Below, one piece after another: positions 1 to 8,706 of a DNA stretch of 64,000 bases. Source of the DNA: Tepidimonas sediminis. Its GTDB lineage: Bacteria > Pseudomonadota > Gammaproteobacteria > Burkholderiales > Burkholderiaceae_C. The position numbers and the translations under genes were made by a program. Below the pieces are notes generated by a model, which was given only the letters and a program-made list of their open reading frames with translations, searched no databases and was not told the origin of the DNA. Numbering within the stretch: the first letter of the stretch is position 1; each line of letters opens with the position of its first letter. The stretch is taken from contig NZ_VJND01000002.1 of NCBI RefSeq assembly GCF_007556605.1, forward strand, positions 62,001 to 126,000, read 5' to 3'.

Positions 1-242
1 CGCTGCGCGGGCTGCAGCCGGGCGAGGTGCTGCGGCGCTGGCAGGATTGGGCGCGGGAGGGCCGGTTGCCGGAGCTGTTCGCCGAGCTGATGACGCGGCA
101 CTACGACCCCCTGTACCAGCGCCACCTGCGCCGCGACGATGCGCGCGTCACGACGCTGGCGCTGCCGGCGCTGGACGAGGCCACGCTGGCGCGGGCGGCC
201 GGGCGGCTGCTGGCGCAGCCGCCCGGCACGGGCTCGCCTTGA
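1..242 (+). CDS. mnmH: tRNA 2-selenouridine synthase, C-terminal end (partial)
   Basis: Only the last 80 or so codons are present; the gene enters from the left edge in the frame of codons beginning at position 3, and stops at 240-242. The visible tail contains WQ.WAREGRLPELFAELM followed by TRHYDPLYQRH, which resembles the end of MnmH/SelU, the rhodanese plus P-loop enzyme that converts 2-thiouridine to 2-selenouridine at the wobble base of some tRNAs. The catalytic rhodanese cysteine lies outside the window, so the call rests on this tail alone. It converges on the TonB receptor gene with a 13-base gap. Confidence 0.72.
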   Translation, partial: LRGLQPGEVLRRWQDWAREGRLPELFAELMTRHYDPLYQRHLRRDDARVTTLALPALDEATLARAAGRLLAQPPGTGSP

Positions 243-255
243 GGTTCGTCGCGCT

Positions 256-2544
256 TCAGAAGGTGGTTTGATACGCCAGCCAAAGCGAGCGGCCAGGTCC
301 GGGTACTGCGGTGCCCCACTGCGGCACGTTGGGCGGCGGGGGGTTGGTCATGGTGGTACCTTGGCCCACATACGCCCCGCCAGTGGGCAGGGCATAGAAC
401 CGGTCGAACACGTTGTCGATGCCGAACTCCAACTTGCCGCGGCCCAGCCGGTAAGCGGCGCGCACGTTGAGCAGCCCGTAGCCCGGTGTCGGCACTTCAT
501 TGCGCACGCTCGAAACATCCGTCTTGGCCTTGACCGCCACCCATTCCACGGTGCTTTCCCATGCGCCCGTTTGGTGCGTCAGGCTCAGGCGGGCATTGAG
601 CGGCATGATGGCGTAGAGCCCGTCGCCGCTGCGGCGGTTGCGGCCCTTGAGGTGGCTGAGCTGGCCGCGCAGCTCCCAGCGGCTGGCGGGGGAGCTGGCC
701 AGCAGTGCGCGACCCGAGAGATCCAATCCATACAGACGGGCTGGCACGTTGGCGTAGCGCAGCAGCACGAAACGCCGCTCACCGGACTGGCCTGGCAGCC
801 GCTCGGCGTCGATGAAGTCGCGCACCTCGGTGACATGCGGCTCGACCTTGATCGCCCAGGCGTCGTCGGCGGCCTTCCACTGAGCGCTGGCCGAGGCGGT
901 GTAAGCGCGCTCAGAGCGCAGGTTCGGGTTGCCGACGTAGCCGTTGCCGTCGCCGACGAAGTTGTTCATCAGCGCCGCCATCTGCCACGTGGACCATGGG
1001 TAGAGCTCATACAGGCCCGGGGCGCGCTCTCGACGCGCCAAGCCGAACTCGAGCTCAAACGTGGAGCGCGGCTGGTGGCGCGCCGACAGCACCACATCGT
1101 GCGTGTTGAAGCGCCGCCGTCGATCCATTGCGTTGAACGCCTGCGCGTCTTGCGTTTGCCGGCCCATGGCATCGGGCGCGGTGCTGTAGCCTTGCACCGG
1201 CCCGGCATCGGTGCGCACGCGCTCGACGCGCAGACCGGCTTGCGCGCTCCACAGCGGTGCAGGGCTCCACTGCACCTCGGCGTAGAGCGCGTGGCGGTCG
1301 CGCTGGCCATCGCGGATGTTCCAGAAGGTGCCGGGCCACATGCCGCCGCCCGACGGCGGCCAATAGTCGTCCAACCGGAAGCGGTGCAGCTCGGCGCCGG
1401 CGCGCACGACCGTCTGCTCGCCCATGGCCCATTCGGCCTGCACCTTGGCGCCGGTGGTGGTGCTGTCGGTCAGCATCGGCATGCCCGCGGCGCACTGCGG
1501 CCCCAGCGGGCTGCACGGGCGACCGTCCACGCTGGAGCTGCCGCCCGAAGCCATGCCATACCAGTAGCGCTTGTCCGGGCCGAAGTCCATGGTGTGCTGC
1601 ACCTTCTCGTGCCAGAGGCGGGCTTGCCACTGACCCCACGCGGTGCGCTGCTGGTACCGCAGGTTCAGCTTGGTGCTGTCGTTGTCCAGCAGATCCATGC
1701 GCTGGTTGGGGTAGAGCTGATACGGCATGTCCTGCACATACAGCTTGGCTTCCCACAGGTGCGCGCCGTCCTGCCAGGCTGCGCCGAGGATGTGGTTGCG
1801 CGTGCGGTAGGCGCTGGAGCCCACTTCATCGCGCGGCAGGGTGTGGCCTGCGCGCCCGGTGAAATCGTAGGTTTTGAATGCCCCGCCGGCGCGGTAGTTG
1901 TCCGCTTCTGCTGCGGCCAAGCGGTAGCTGAAGTGCCAGTGCTCGCTGGCGTGCTGCGCGCCCAGGCGCAGACCCCAGGCGTGGCCGTTGCTGCGGGCGT
2001 AGAGCCCGACTTCGCCGCGGGTATCAGTCTGCCCCGCACCGGCAAACGTGGGCGCGGGCGTCTGCGCCGCCACCACGCCTCCGATAGCGTCGCCGCCGGC
2101 CGACACCGGGGCCAGGCCGGCCCACACTTGCAAGCGCTCCACCTGGCCGGGGTCGAGGTAGGACAGCGGTGTGTTCATGTGGTTGGGGCAAGCGGCATAC
2201 AAATCCATGCCATCGATTTGCAACCGCAGCCGCTCATCGCCCAGGCCACGCAGGACGGGCAAGCGTGACAGGCCGCCGGCTTCCAGCGTGTAGGCGCCGG
2301 GCACTTCCGCGAGCGCTTCACTGACGTCGGCGCTGACCGGGCGCGCGCGGCGGGGTTGCACTGCCTGTCCACGGGGCAGGTCGGTCTCGCGCGGCGCATG
2401 AACCTGCACGTCGGGCAAAGCCGCATCGGGCTGCGCCTGCGCCCCAGCGGCGGGGCTCCAGGCCAGCGCGGCGCTGGCGACTGCGGACATCAACACCGCC
2501 CCGTGCGGCGCTGGCCAGCCGATGGCGTGGGGCTTTGTCGGCAC
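256..2544 (-). CDS. TonB-dependent outer-membrane copper receptor (OprC/NosA type)
   Basis: Protein of 762 residues with a signal-peptide-like N terminus (hydrophobic stretch about 13-35 ending in AGAQA), a plug domain from about 70 to 170 and a 22-strand-type barrel ending in aromatic TF. It carries CPNHM at residues 119-123 and HTM at 317-319. The spacing and composition match the CxxxM and HxM copper-binding motifs known for Pseudomonas OprC, so copper uptake across the outer membrane is the best guess. The start is GTG at 2542-2544, chosen because an AAGGAGGAG ribosome site sits just upstream. It is monocistronic here, with no copper chaperone or P-type ATPase nearby. The FNR/Anr-like palindrome at 2626-2639 lies about 85 bases upstream and suggests low-oxygen control. 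Confidence 0.88.
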   Translation of the reverse strand: MPTKPHAIGWPAPHGAVLMSAVASAALAWSPAAGAQAQPDAALPDVQVHAPRETDLPRGQAVQPRRARPVSADVSEALAEVPGAYTLEAGGLSRLPVLRGLGDERLRLQIDGMDLYAACPNHMNTPLSYLDPGQVERLQVWAGLAPVSAGGDAIGGVVAAQTPAPTFAGAGQTDTRGEVGLYARSNGHAWGLRLGAQHASEHWHFSYRLAAAEADNYRAGGAFKTYDFTGRAGHTLPRDEVGSSAYRTRNHILGAAWQDGAHLWEAKLYVQDMPYQLYPNQRMDLLDNDSTKLNLRYQQRTAWGQWQARLWHEKVQHTMDFGPDKRYWYGMASGGSSSVDGRPCSPLGPQCAAGMPMLTDSTTTGAKVQAEWAMGEQTVVRAGAELHRFRLDDYWPPSGGGMWPGTFWNIRDGQRDRHALYAEVQWSPAPLWSAQAGLRVERVRTDAGPVQGYSTAPDAMGRQTQDAQAFNAMDRRRRFNTHDVVLSARHQPRSTFELEFGLARRERAPGLYELYPWSTWQMAALMNNFVGDGNGYVGNPNLRSERAYTASASAQWKAADDAWAIKVEPHVTEVRDFIDAERLPGQSGERRFVLLRYANVPARLYGLDLSGRALLASSPASRWELRGQLSHLKGRNRRSGDGLYAIMPLNARLSLTHQTGAWESTVEWVAVKAKTDVSSVRNEVPTPGYGLLNVRAAYRLGRGKLEFGIDNVFDRFYALPTGGAYVGQGTTMTNPPPPNVPQWGTAVPGPGRSLWLAYQTTF

Positions 2545-2625
2545 CTTGGTCTCCTCCTTCGCAACACCGAGGGTTGAACGTTTGGCGTGCGAGTGTGCGG
2601 CGACCGTGCCGTCGGGTCAAACCCG

Positions 2626-2639
2626 TTGATTTCGATCAA
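2626..2639. promoter_or_regulatory. FNR/Anr/Dnr-type box
   Basis: The bases TTGATTTCGATCAA form a perfect TTGAT-N4-ATCAA palindrome, the consensus bound by FNR, Anr and Dnr oxygen or nitric-oxide responsive regulators. It overlaps the stop codon of ugpQ and sits about 82-95 bases upstream of the copper receptor start, which reads away from it. No convincing -10 hexamer lies at the class II distance, so the mode of action is open. Confidence 0.55.
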
Positions 2640-3418
2640 GTGTTGGCGGGCCGGTTCGGCCCCAGGGTCTCCACCTCGTCGGTGATGATCGCATCCAGCC
2701 CCCAGCCGAGCAGCGTCTCGGCGTGTGCGGCGTCGTTGACGGTGTAGGCCAGCGTGCGCCAGCCCGCCGCGCGCTGCTGGGCCAGCAGCTCGGCGCTCCA
2801 GAGACGGTGGTTCAACACCACCGCCACGCAGCCCAGACTGCGCGCCACGGCCCAGCAGCCGGGCCACAGGCGATCGAGCAGCAGCCCGCGCGGCAGGTGT
2901 GGCGCGGCCTGCCGCGCCGCCTGCAGGGCGGCGGGTTGAAACGACGTCAGCAGCGGCCACGCCGGCCCGCCGGGCTCGCCGGCGCCGTGCGCGCGCCACA
3001 GCGCCGCGGCAGCGCGCGCCACTTCGGCCCCGGTGACGGCCTCGGCGCCAGGGCTGGGCTTGATCTCCAGGTTCAGCCACGCCCCGCGCGGCAGCGCCCA
3101 CTCGGCCAGCCGGTCCAGCCGCAGCAGCGGCTCGCCGGCGTAGGCCGGACTGTGCCAGCCGCCGGCGTCCAGCCGCGCCAGCTCGTCCCAGGTGCGCGCA
3201 CCGGCTGCGCCGCGGCCGTCGGTGGTGCGCTGCAGCGTCGCGTCGTGCAGCAGGAACGGCACGCCGTCGGCGGAGAGCTTGACGTCGCACTCGAACGCCC
3301 GCCAGCCCAGCCGCCAGCCGAGCTCGAAGGCGGCCAAGGTGTTTTCCGGCGCCAGCTTGCCGGCGCCGCGGTGCGCGATCCAGCGCGGGAAGGGCCAGGG
3401 GAGGGTTGCGGGGTTCAT
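2636..3418 (-). CDS. ugpQ: Glycerophosphodiester phosphodiesterase
   Basis: Cytoplasmic-type enzyme of 260 residues (no signal peptide) that hydrolyses glycerophosphodiesters from phospholipid head groups to sn-glycerol 3-phosphate and an alcohol. The GDPD signature is clear: [14 protein letters not shown] at about 14-27 with the catalytic His, then the acidic metal ligands in [17 protein letters not shown] at about 43-59, and LEIKPSPG near 117. Its length is normal for UgpQ. It is divergent from glpK, 162 bases away, so the two flank a shared upstream region and both feed glycerol 3-phosphate. No ugpBAEC transporter is next to it. Confidence 0.93.
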   Translation of the reverse strand: MNPATLPWPFPRWIAHRGAGKLAPENTLAAFELGWRLGWRAFECDVKLSADGVPFLLHDATLQRTTDGRGAAGARTWDELARLDAGGWHSPAYAGEPLLRLDRLAEWALPRGAWLNLEIKPSPGAEAVTGAEVARAAAALWRAHGAGEPGGPAWPLLTSFQPAALQAARQAAPHLPRGLLLDRLWPGCWAVARSLGCVAVVLNHRLWSAELLAQQRAAGWRTLAYTVNDAAHAETLLGWGLDAIITDEVETLGPNRPANT

Positions 3419-3580
3419 CGGCGGTGTGGCCGGTGCGTGCCGGGATCGGGAGGGGGCTGCGCGATGGCGCCTTCGCGGCGGCGCGTTACGATCGCGCCGA
3501 GCCCGCTTGCGTCGCGGTGCGCCGTCCGTTTTTCGGCGGGTGCGCCGGGTTTGGCGGGAGGCCGGACGACGGACACGATC

Positions 3581-5125
3581 ATGGACCTGCTGCTGGCGCT
3601 GGATCAGGGTACCACGAGCTCGCGTACGCTCGCGTTCGACCGTGAGGGCCGCGTCGTCGCGCAGGCACAGCGCGAGATCACGCAGCATTTTCCGCAGCCG
3701 GGCTGGGTCGAGCACGATGCCGATGAAATCTGGCAGACCCAGCGCGCCACGCTGGTGGAGGTGCTGCGCCGGCTCGGTCCGGCGGTGCGGCGGGTGCGGG
3801 CGCTGGGCATCACCAACCAGCGCGAGACCACCCTCGTGTGGGAGCGAGCCACGGGCCGGCCCGTGCACCGCGCCATCGTCTGGCAGGACCGCCGCGCGGA
3901 AGAGGCGTGCGCGCGCTGGCGGGCGCAAGGTCTGCAGCCGCGCGTGCAGGCGCTGACCGGGCTGCGGCTGGATGCCTATTTTTCGGCCGGCAAGCTGCGC
4001 TGGCTGCTGGACCACGTGCCGGGGTTGCGGGCGCGCGCCGAGGCGGGGGAACTGGCCTTCGGTACGGTGGATGCGTGGTTGCTCCACCGCCTCACCGGCG
4101 GGCGGGTGCATGCCACCGACGTCAGCAACGCCGCGCGCACCCTGCTGTGGGATCTGCGCGCCGGATGCTGGAGCGAGGAGCTGCTGCGGTCGTTCGAGCT
4201 GCCGTCCGCCTGGCTGCCGACGGTGTACCCGCCCAGTCATCCGTTCGGTGAGCTCGACCCCGCGGTGCTGCAGGCGTCCGATCTGGACCTGCCGCCGCTG
4301 CCGATCGCGGGCATGGCGGGCGACCAGCAGGCCGCGCTGTTCGGACAGGCGTGCTTCGAGGCCGGGCTGGCCAAGAACACCTACGGCACGGGCTGTTTCA
4401 TGCTGCTGCACACCGGGGCGCGGCCCGCGGCCTCCCGGCACGGTTTGCTGACCACCGCCGCGGCGCAGCCGCCGGGACAGGGCGCCGCGTTCGCGCTGGA
4501 GGGCAGCGTCTTCGTCGGCGGCGCGGTGGTGCAGTGGCTGCGCGACGGGCTGCGGGCGATTCGCGCCAGCGCCGAGGTGCAGGCGCTGGCCGAGAGCGTG
4601 CCGGACGCGGGCGGCGTGGTGCTGGTGCCGGCCTTCACCGGGCTGGGCGCCCCGCACTGGCAGCCGCACGCCACCGGCGCGCTGGTGGGGCTGACCCGCG
4701 GCACGACGATGGCGCACATCGCGCGCGCGGCGCTGGAGTCGATCGCGTTCCAAAGCGCCGAGCTGCTGCAGGCCATGCATGCCGACGCCCAGGCCGACGG
4801 CGCCACGGCGGTGCGCGAGCTGCGCGTGGACGGCGGGGCGGCGGTCAACGACCTGTTGATGCAGTTCCAGGCCGATCTGCTCGGCATCCCCGTGTTGCGA
4901 CCTGCGGTGACCGAGACCACGGCGCTGGGCGCGGCGTGGCTGGCGGGCCTGCAGGTGGGCGTCTACGCCGGGCTGGACGAGCTGCGCGCGCTGTGGCGGC
5001 TGCAGCGCCGTTTCGAACCGCGGCGCAGCCGCGATTGGGCCGAGGCGGAACTGGCGCGCTGGCGGCGTGCGGTGCGGCAGGTGCTGGCCGGCGTCGAGCC
5101 CGCCGCACCGGGCGCCGGCGCCTGA
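3581..5125 (+). CDS. glpK: Glycerol kinase
   Basis: FGGY-family kinase of 514 residues that phosphorylates glycerol to sn-glycerol 3-phosphate. The N-terminal phosphate-binding loop [11 protein letters not shown] (about 5-15) is exact, followed by the glycerol-contact region [12 protein letters not shown] and the FGGY C-terminal signature around [17 protein letters not shown] and [11 protein letters not shown]. The start is the ATG just before LLLALDQG; longer open reading upstream is not family sequence. It is a single gene here: no glpF or glpD neighbour is seen, and hydroxypyruvate isomerase follows 83 bases downstream on the same strand. Confidence 0.97.
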   Translation: MDLLLALDQGTTSSRTLAFDREGRVVAQAQREITQHFPQPGWVEHDADEIWQTQRATLVEVLRRLGPAVRRVRALGITNQRETTLVWERATGRPVHRAIVWQDRRAEEACARWRAQGLQPRVQALTGLRLDAYFSAGKLRWLLDHVPGLRARAEAGELAFGTVDAWLLHRLTGGRVHATDVSNAARTLLWDLRAGCWSEELLRSFELPSAWLPTVYPPSHPFGELDPAVLQASDLDLPPLPIAGMAGDQQAALFGQACFEAGLAKNTYGTGCFMLLHTGARPAASRHGLLTTAAAQPPGQGAAFALEGSVFVGGAVVQWLRDGLRAIRASAEVQALAESVPDAGGVVLVPAFTGLGAPHWQPHATGALVGLTRGTTMAHIARAALESIAFQSAELLQAMHADAQADGATAVRELRVDGGAAVNDLLMQFQADLLGIPVLRPAVTETTALGAAWLAGLQVGVYAGLDELRALWRLQRRFEPRRSRDWAEAELARWRRAVRQVLAGVEPAAPGAGA

Positions 5126-5208
5126 ACGCCGCGGCCGGCCGCTGCGCTACCATCCCTGCACCACCCGGCCCGCCTGGCTGCCATCCGTTCATCCACCGCC
5201 GTATCGCC

Positions 5209-5985
5209 ATGCCCCGCTTCGCCGCCAACGTCTCGATGCTGTTCACCGAGCGTCCGCTGCTGGAGCGCCCGGTCGCGGCGGCGCGCGCGGGCTTTGCGGC
5301 GGTGGAGGTGCAGTTTCCTTACGATGCGTCGGTGGAGGACTGGCGGGCTGCCTTGCGCGAGGCCGGCGTGCCGCTGGTGCTGCACAACCTGCCGGCCGGC
5401 GACTGGGCCCGCGGCGAGCGCGGCATCGCCTGCCACCCGGATCGGGTGGCCGAGTTCCGCGACGGCGTGGCGCGCGCGCTGGACTGCGCGCGCTCGCTTG
5501 CGGTGCCGCGCCTGAACGTCATCGCCGGCCTCGCCCCGCCGCACGTGCCGGCGGTGGAGGCGCGCCAGGTGCTGGTGGACAACCTGCGCTGGGCGGCGCG
5601 CGCGCTGCAGCCGCACGGCATCCAGCTGCTGCTGGAGCCGATCAACACCTTCGACGTGCCCGGCTTCTTCATCCACCGCACCGCGCAGGCGCTGGAGGTG
5701 CTCGACGCCGTCGGTGAACCCAACGTCGCGCTGCAGTACGACGTCTACCACGCGCAGCGCATGGAAGGCGAACTCATCGGCACGCTGCGGCGCCACCGGG
5801 TGCGCATCGGCCACGTGCAGATCGCCGACAACCCGGGCCGCCACGAGCCGGGCAGCGGCGAGATCGCGTGGGAGGCGGTGCTCGGCGAGCTGGACCGGCT
5901 GGGCTACGACGGCTGGGTCGGCTGCGAATACCGCCCGCGCACGACGACCGAGGAGGGGCTGGGATGGCGGGCGCGCTGGGCCTGA
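5209..5985 (+). CDS. hyi: Hydroxypyruvate isomerase
   Basis: TIM-barrel (AP endonuclease 2 family) enzyme of 258 residues that interconverts hydroxypyruvate and tartronate semialdehyde in glyoxylate assimilation. It begins with FAANVSMLFTE, typical of Hyi, and has the metal-binding glutamates in LLEPINTFDVPG (about 143-154) and GCEYRP near the end, with IGHVQIADNPGRHEPG between. Its end overlaps the start of the glycerate kinase gene by 22 bases, which indicates an operon. The tartronate semialdehyde reductase that normally connects the two activities is not adjacent. Confidence 0.93.
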   Translation: MPRFAANVSMLFTERPLLERPVAAARAGFAAVEVQFPYDASVEDWRAALREAGVPLVLHNLPAGDWARGERGIACHPDRVAEFRDGVARALDCARSLAVPRLNVIAGLAPPHVPAVEARQVLVDNLRWAARALQPHGIQLLLEPINTFDVPGFFIHRTAQALEVLDAVGEPNVALQYDVYHAQRMEGELIGTLRRHRVRIGHVQIADNPGRHEPGSGEIAWEAVLGELDRLGYDGWVGCEYRPRTTTEEGLGWRARWA

Positions 5986-7274
5986 GCGACGCGCAGGCGC
6001 GCGCGCTGCTGCGGCGCCTGTTCGACGCCGCGGTGCGGCGCGCGCAGCCGCAGGCGCTGCTGCCGGCCTGGCTGCCGGCGCCGCCGCGCGGGCGCACGGT
6101 GGTGGTCGGCGCCGGCAAGGCCAGCGCGGCGATGGCCGCGGCGCTGCAGGCGCACTGGCCCGCCGACCGGCCGCTGCACGGACTGGTGGTGACGCGCTAC
6201 GGCCACACCCCGCCTGGTGCTGCGGGCGGGCGCATCGAGATCGTGGAGGCGGCGCACCCGGTGCCGGACGAGGCCGGCTGGCACGCGGCGCAGCGCATGC
6301 TCGCGCTGGTGCAGGGGCTGACCGCCGACGATCTCGTCATCGCGCTGATGTCGGGCGGCGGCTCGGCGCTGCTGCCGCTGGCGCAGCCGGGCGTGACGCT
6401 GGCGGACGTGCAGGCCATCGCCCGCGCGCTGCTGCGCAGCGGTGCCACCATCGACGAGATGAACGGCGTGCGCAAGCACCTGTCGGCGATCCAGGGCGGG
6501 CGGCTGGCGGCGGCGTGCGCGCCCGCCAAGGTGGTGACGCTGGCCATCAGCGACGTGCCGGGCGACGACCCGGCGGTGATCGCCAGCGGGCCGACGGTGC
6601 CGGACCCCACCACCTGCGCCGACGCGCTGGCGGTGGCGCGCCGCTACGGCGTGGCCCTGCCGCCGGCGGCGGAGCAGGGGCTGGCCAGCGGCGCGTGGGA
6701 GACGCCCAAGCCGGGCGATGCGCGCCTGCGCGGCCACGAGGTGCACGTGATCGCCACCCCGCGCGCCAGCCTGCAGGCCGCTGCCGAGGCCGCCCGCGCG
6801 GCCGGACTGGCCGCGCACGTGCTGGCGGACGACCTGGAGGGCGAAAGCCGCGTCGTCGGCCAGCTGCACGCGGCGCTGGCGCGCTCGGTGGCGCGCCACG
6901 GCACGCCGTGGGTGGCGCCGTGCGTGCTGCTGTCGGGGGGCGAGACGACGGTGACGGTCCGCGGCGCCGGCGGCCGCGGGGGCCGCGCCACCGAGTTCCT
7001 GCTCGGCGCCGCGCTGGCGCTGCGCGGCGAGCCGGGGGTGTGGGCGCTGGCGGCCGATACCGACGGCATCGACGGCAGCGAGGACAACGCCGGCGCGTTC
7101 GTGGCGCCGGATACGCTTGCGCGCGCGCAGGCGCTGGGCCTGTCGGCGCGCGCGCACCTGGACGGCCACGACGCCTACACCTTCTTCGCGCGGCTGGGCG
7201 ACCTGCTGGTGACGGGGCCGACCTACACCAACGTCAACGACTTTCGCGCGCTGCTGGTGAGCCCGGCGCGCTGA
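5964..7274 (+). CDS. Glycerate 2-kinase (MOFRL/GckA-TtuD type)
   Basis: Protein of 436 residues with an N-terminal DUF4147 domain and a C-terminal MOFRL domain. Visible marks are VVGAGKASAAMA (about 48-59), MSGGGSALLPL (about 130-140), the SGGETTVTVRG stretch near 330 and DTDGIDGSED. This family was long named hydroxypyruvate reductase (TtuD), but characterised members are ATP-dependent D-glycerate 2-kinases producing 2-phosphoglycerate. It overlaps hyi and would complete the route from hydroxypyruvate to glycolysis if a tartronate semialdehyde reductase exists elsewhere. The ATG at 5964 gives the usual family N terminus. Confidence 0.92.
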   Translation: MAGALGLSDAQARALLRRLFDAAVRRAQPQALLPAWLPAPPRGRTVVVGAGKASAAMAAALQAHWPADRPLHGLVVTRYGHTPPGAAGGRIEIVEAAHPVPDEAGWHAAQRMLALVQGLTADDLVIALMSGGGSALLPLAQPGVTLADVQAIARALLRSGATIDEMNGVRKHLSAIQGGRLAAACAPAKVVTLAISDVPGDDPAVIASGPTVPDPTTCADALAVARRYGVALPPAAEQGLASGAWETPKPGDARLRGHEVHVIATPRASLQAAAEAARAAGLAAHVLADDLEGESRVVGQLHAALARSVARHGTPWVAPCVLLSGGETTVTVRGAGGRGGRATEFLLGAALALRGEPGVWALAADTDGIDGSEDNAGAFVAPDTLARAQALGLSARAHLDGHDAYTFFARLGDLLVTGPTYTNVNDFRALLVSPAR

Positions 7275-7288
7275 GGTGCCCGCGCCCG

Positions 7289-7311
7289 GGTGCCGGCGCA
7301 CCTTCCTTCAT
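7289..7311 (+). terminator. Weak hairpin after glycerate kinase
   Basis: GGTGC-CGGC-GCACC is a perfect five-base-pair stem with a four-base loop (7289-7302), followed by TTCCTTCATT. It lies 15 bases after the glycerate kinase stop. The stem is short and the T tract broken, so it is only a candidate rho-independent terminator. Confidence 0.35.
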
Positions 7312-7315
7312 TACC

Positions 7316-7360
7316 TTGGGCGATAAGAAAACGACAAAAAAGTCGTTTGGGTTTCGAGCA
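7316..7360. promoter_or_regulatory. AT-rich candidate operator upstream of the TSUP exporter
   Basis: A sharply AT-rich island in GC-rich DNA begins CTTGGGCGATAAGAAAACGAC and holds the inverted repeat AAACGAC-A6-GTCGTTT (7328-7347). It resembles the AT-rich segment upstream of cysI at 14768-14818, which starts GCTTGGTTATGAAAAAAC. Both genes handle sulfur, so a shared LysR-type regulator such as CysB is a reasonable inference. No textbook -35/-10 pair is obvious; TACATT near 7369 is the best -10. Confidence 0.4.
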
Positions 7361-7382
7361 AGGCCGCCTACATTGCGGGCCC

Positions 7383-8204
7383 ATGACGATCGAATGGGCC
7401 TACATCCTCGGGGGTGCGGTGGTCGGTTTCATCGTCGGGCTGACCGGCGTGGGCGGCGGCTCGCTGATGACACCGCTGCTGATCTACGGTTTCGGGGTGC
7501 AGCCGCACCTGGCGGTGGGTACCGATCTGCTGTTTGCGGCCTGCACCAAGGGCGCCGGGGCGGTGTCGTTCGCCCGCCATGGCCTGGTGCCGTGGCGGGT
7601 GGTGGCGCAGCTCACCGGTGCCGGCGTGGCGGGCGCCGGCCTGATGCTGCTGCTGCTGGCGCGCGTGGGCACGGCCGACCCGGCGGTGCACGCGGCGATG
7701 AAGGTGACGCTGGGCATCATGCTGTGGCTGACCGCTGCGGCCACTGCCTACAAGGTGCTGCGCGCCGGCTGGTGGTGGCGCAGTTCGGCCGGCCCGCAGC
7801 GTGCCGTCGTGCACGCCGACGTGCCAGAGGATGAGCAGCAGCGCCCCCGCTGGCGCTGGGCGCCGCTGGTGCTGGGCGCCCTGATCGGCGCGCTGGTCAC
7901 GCTGACCTCGGTGGGGGCCGGCGCGGTGGGCGTGGCCGTGCTGATGCTGCTCTATCCGCACCTGCCGCTGGCGCGCCTGGTGGCCGCCGACGTCACCTAC
8001 GCCGTGCCGCTGACGCTGGTCGCAGGCCTGGGCCACGCGACCCTCGGCTCGGTGGACTGGGGGCTGCTCGCCTGGTTGCTGGCCGGCTCGCTGCCGGGCA
8101 TCTGGCTGGGCAGCCGGCTGGTGCAGTGGGCGCCGGTGACACTGGTGCGTTCGCTCCTGTCGCTGCTGCTGACCTGGGTCGGCTTCAAGCTGGTGCTGGC
8201 CTGA
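7383..8204 (+). CDS. TSUP (TauE/SafE) family sulfite/sulfur-anion exporter
   Basis: Inner-membrane protein of 273 residues with about eight hydrophobic segments arranged as two similar halves. Each half opens with a glycine-rich turn: GLTGVGGGSLMTPLLI near 20-35 and LTSVGAGAVGVAVLM near 178-192, the hallmark of the TauE/SafE family (PF01925). Members export sulfite, sulfoacetate or related anions or import some sulfur compounds; the substrate cannot be read from sequence. Its position beside the sulfate assimilation block and its AT-rich promoter resembling that of cysI favour a sulfur anion. The ATG at 7383 puts a membrane segment right at the N terminus, as in the family. Confidence 0.85.
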   Translation: MTIEWAYILGGAVVGFIVGLTGVGGGSLMTPLLIYGFGVQPHLAVGTDLLFAACTKGAGAVSFARHGLVPWRVVAQLTGAGVAGAGLMLLLLARVGTADPAVHAAMKVTLGIMLWLTAAATAYKVLRAGWWWRSSAGPQRAVVHADVPEDEQQRPRWRWAPLVLGALIGALVTLTSVGAGAVGVAVLMLLYPHLPLARLVAADVTYAVPLTLVAGLGHATLGSVDWGLLAWLLAGSLPGIWLGSRLVQWAPVTLVRSLLSLLLTWVGFKLVLA

Positions 8205-8289
8205 GCGTGGCCGCGCGGCGGCGGCCGGGATGCGCTAAGGTAGGCGTGGCGGCCGCGTGCTGCCGCGATCGACATCCCAGGAGACGACC

Positions 8290-8706
8290 GTGCATCTCGC
8301 CCAACAGCTGGTGCGGCAGGCCCGTCTGGCCGGCGACATCGGTGCGCTGGACGAGGACGGCTTTCTGACGCTGAAGGACCGCAGCAAGGATCTGGTCATC
8401 AGCGGCGGCTCCAACATCTACCCGCGCGAGGTGGAGGAGGTGCTGCTGACCGACCCGGGCGTGGCCGAGGTCGCCGTGGTCGGCGCCCCCGACCCGGAGT
8501 GGGGCGAGGTGGTGGTGGCCTTCGTCGTCGCGCAGCCCGGCGCGGTCCTGAGCGCCGAGGCGCTGGATGCGCACTGCCTGGCGCACATCGCGCGCTTCAA
8601 GCGACCCAGGCGCTATGTCTTCCTCGACGCGTTGCCCAAGAACCACTACGGCAAGGTGCTCAAGACCGAATTGCGGGCGCGGCTGCGCGGCGCCGCCTCA
8701 GTCTGA
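8290..8706 (+). pseudogene. Acyl-CoA synthetase remnant with large internal deletion
   Basis: The 138-codon frame is the C-terminal domain of an AMP-forming acyl-CoA synthetase: GDIGALDEDGF, then DRSKDLVISGGSNIYPREVE and finally PKNHYGKVLKTELR with the A10 lysine. The first 13 codons (GTG, HLAQQLVRQARL) look like the normal N terminus of the same family, preceded by a CAGGAG ribosome site. About 350-400 residues that should lie between, including the ATP-binding and acyl pocket, are missing at the ARL/AGDIG join. The simplest reading is an in-frame internal deletion of just over 1 kb. Its last 61 bases overlap the oppositely oriented uroporphyrinogen methyltransferase gene. A stand-alone C-terminal domain cannot adenylate fatty acids. 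Confidence 0.75.

Noticed and set aside
139-2268. Long plus-strand open frame opposite the TonB receptor
   Set aside because: Arg/Ala/Val-rich shadow of the receptor gene; no family resemblance or ribosome site, while the opposite strand has clear copper-receptor motifs.
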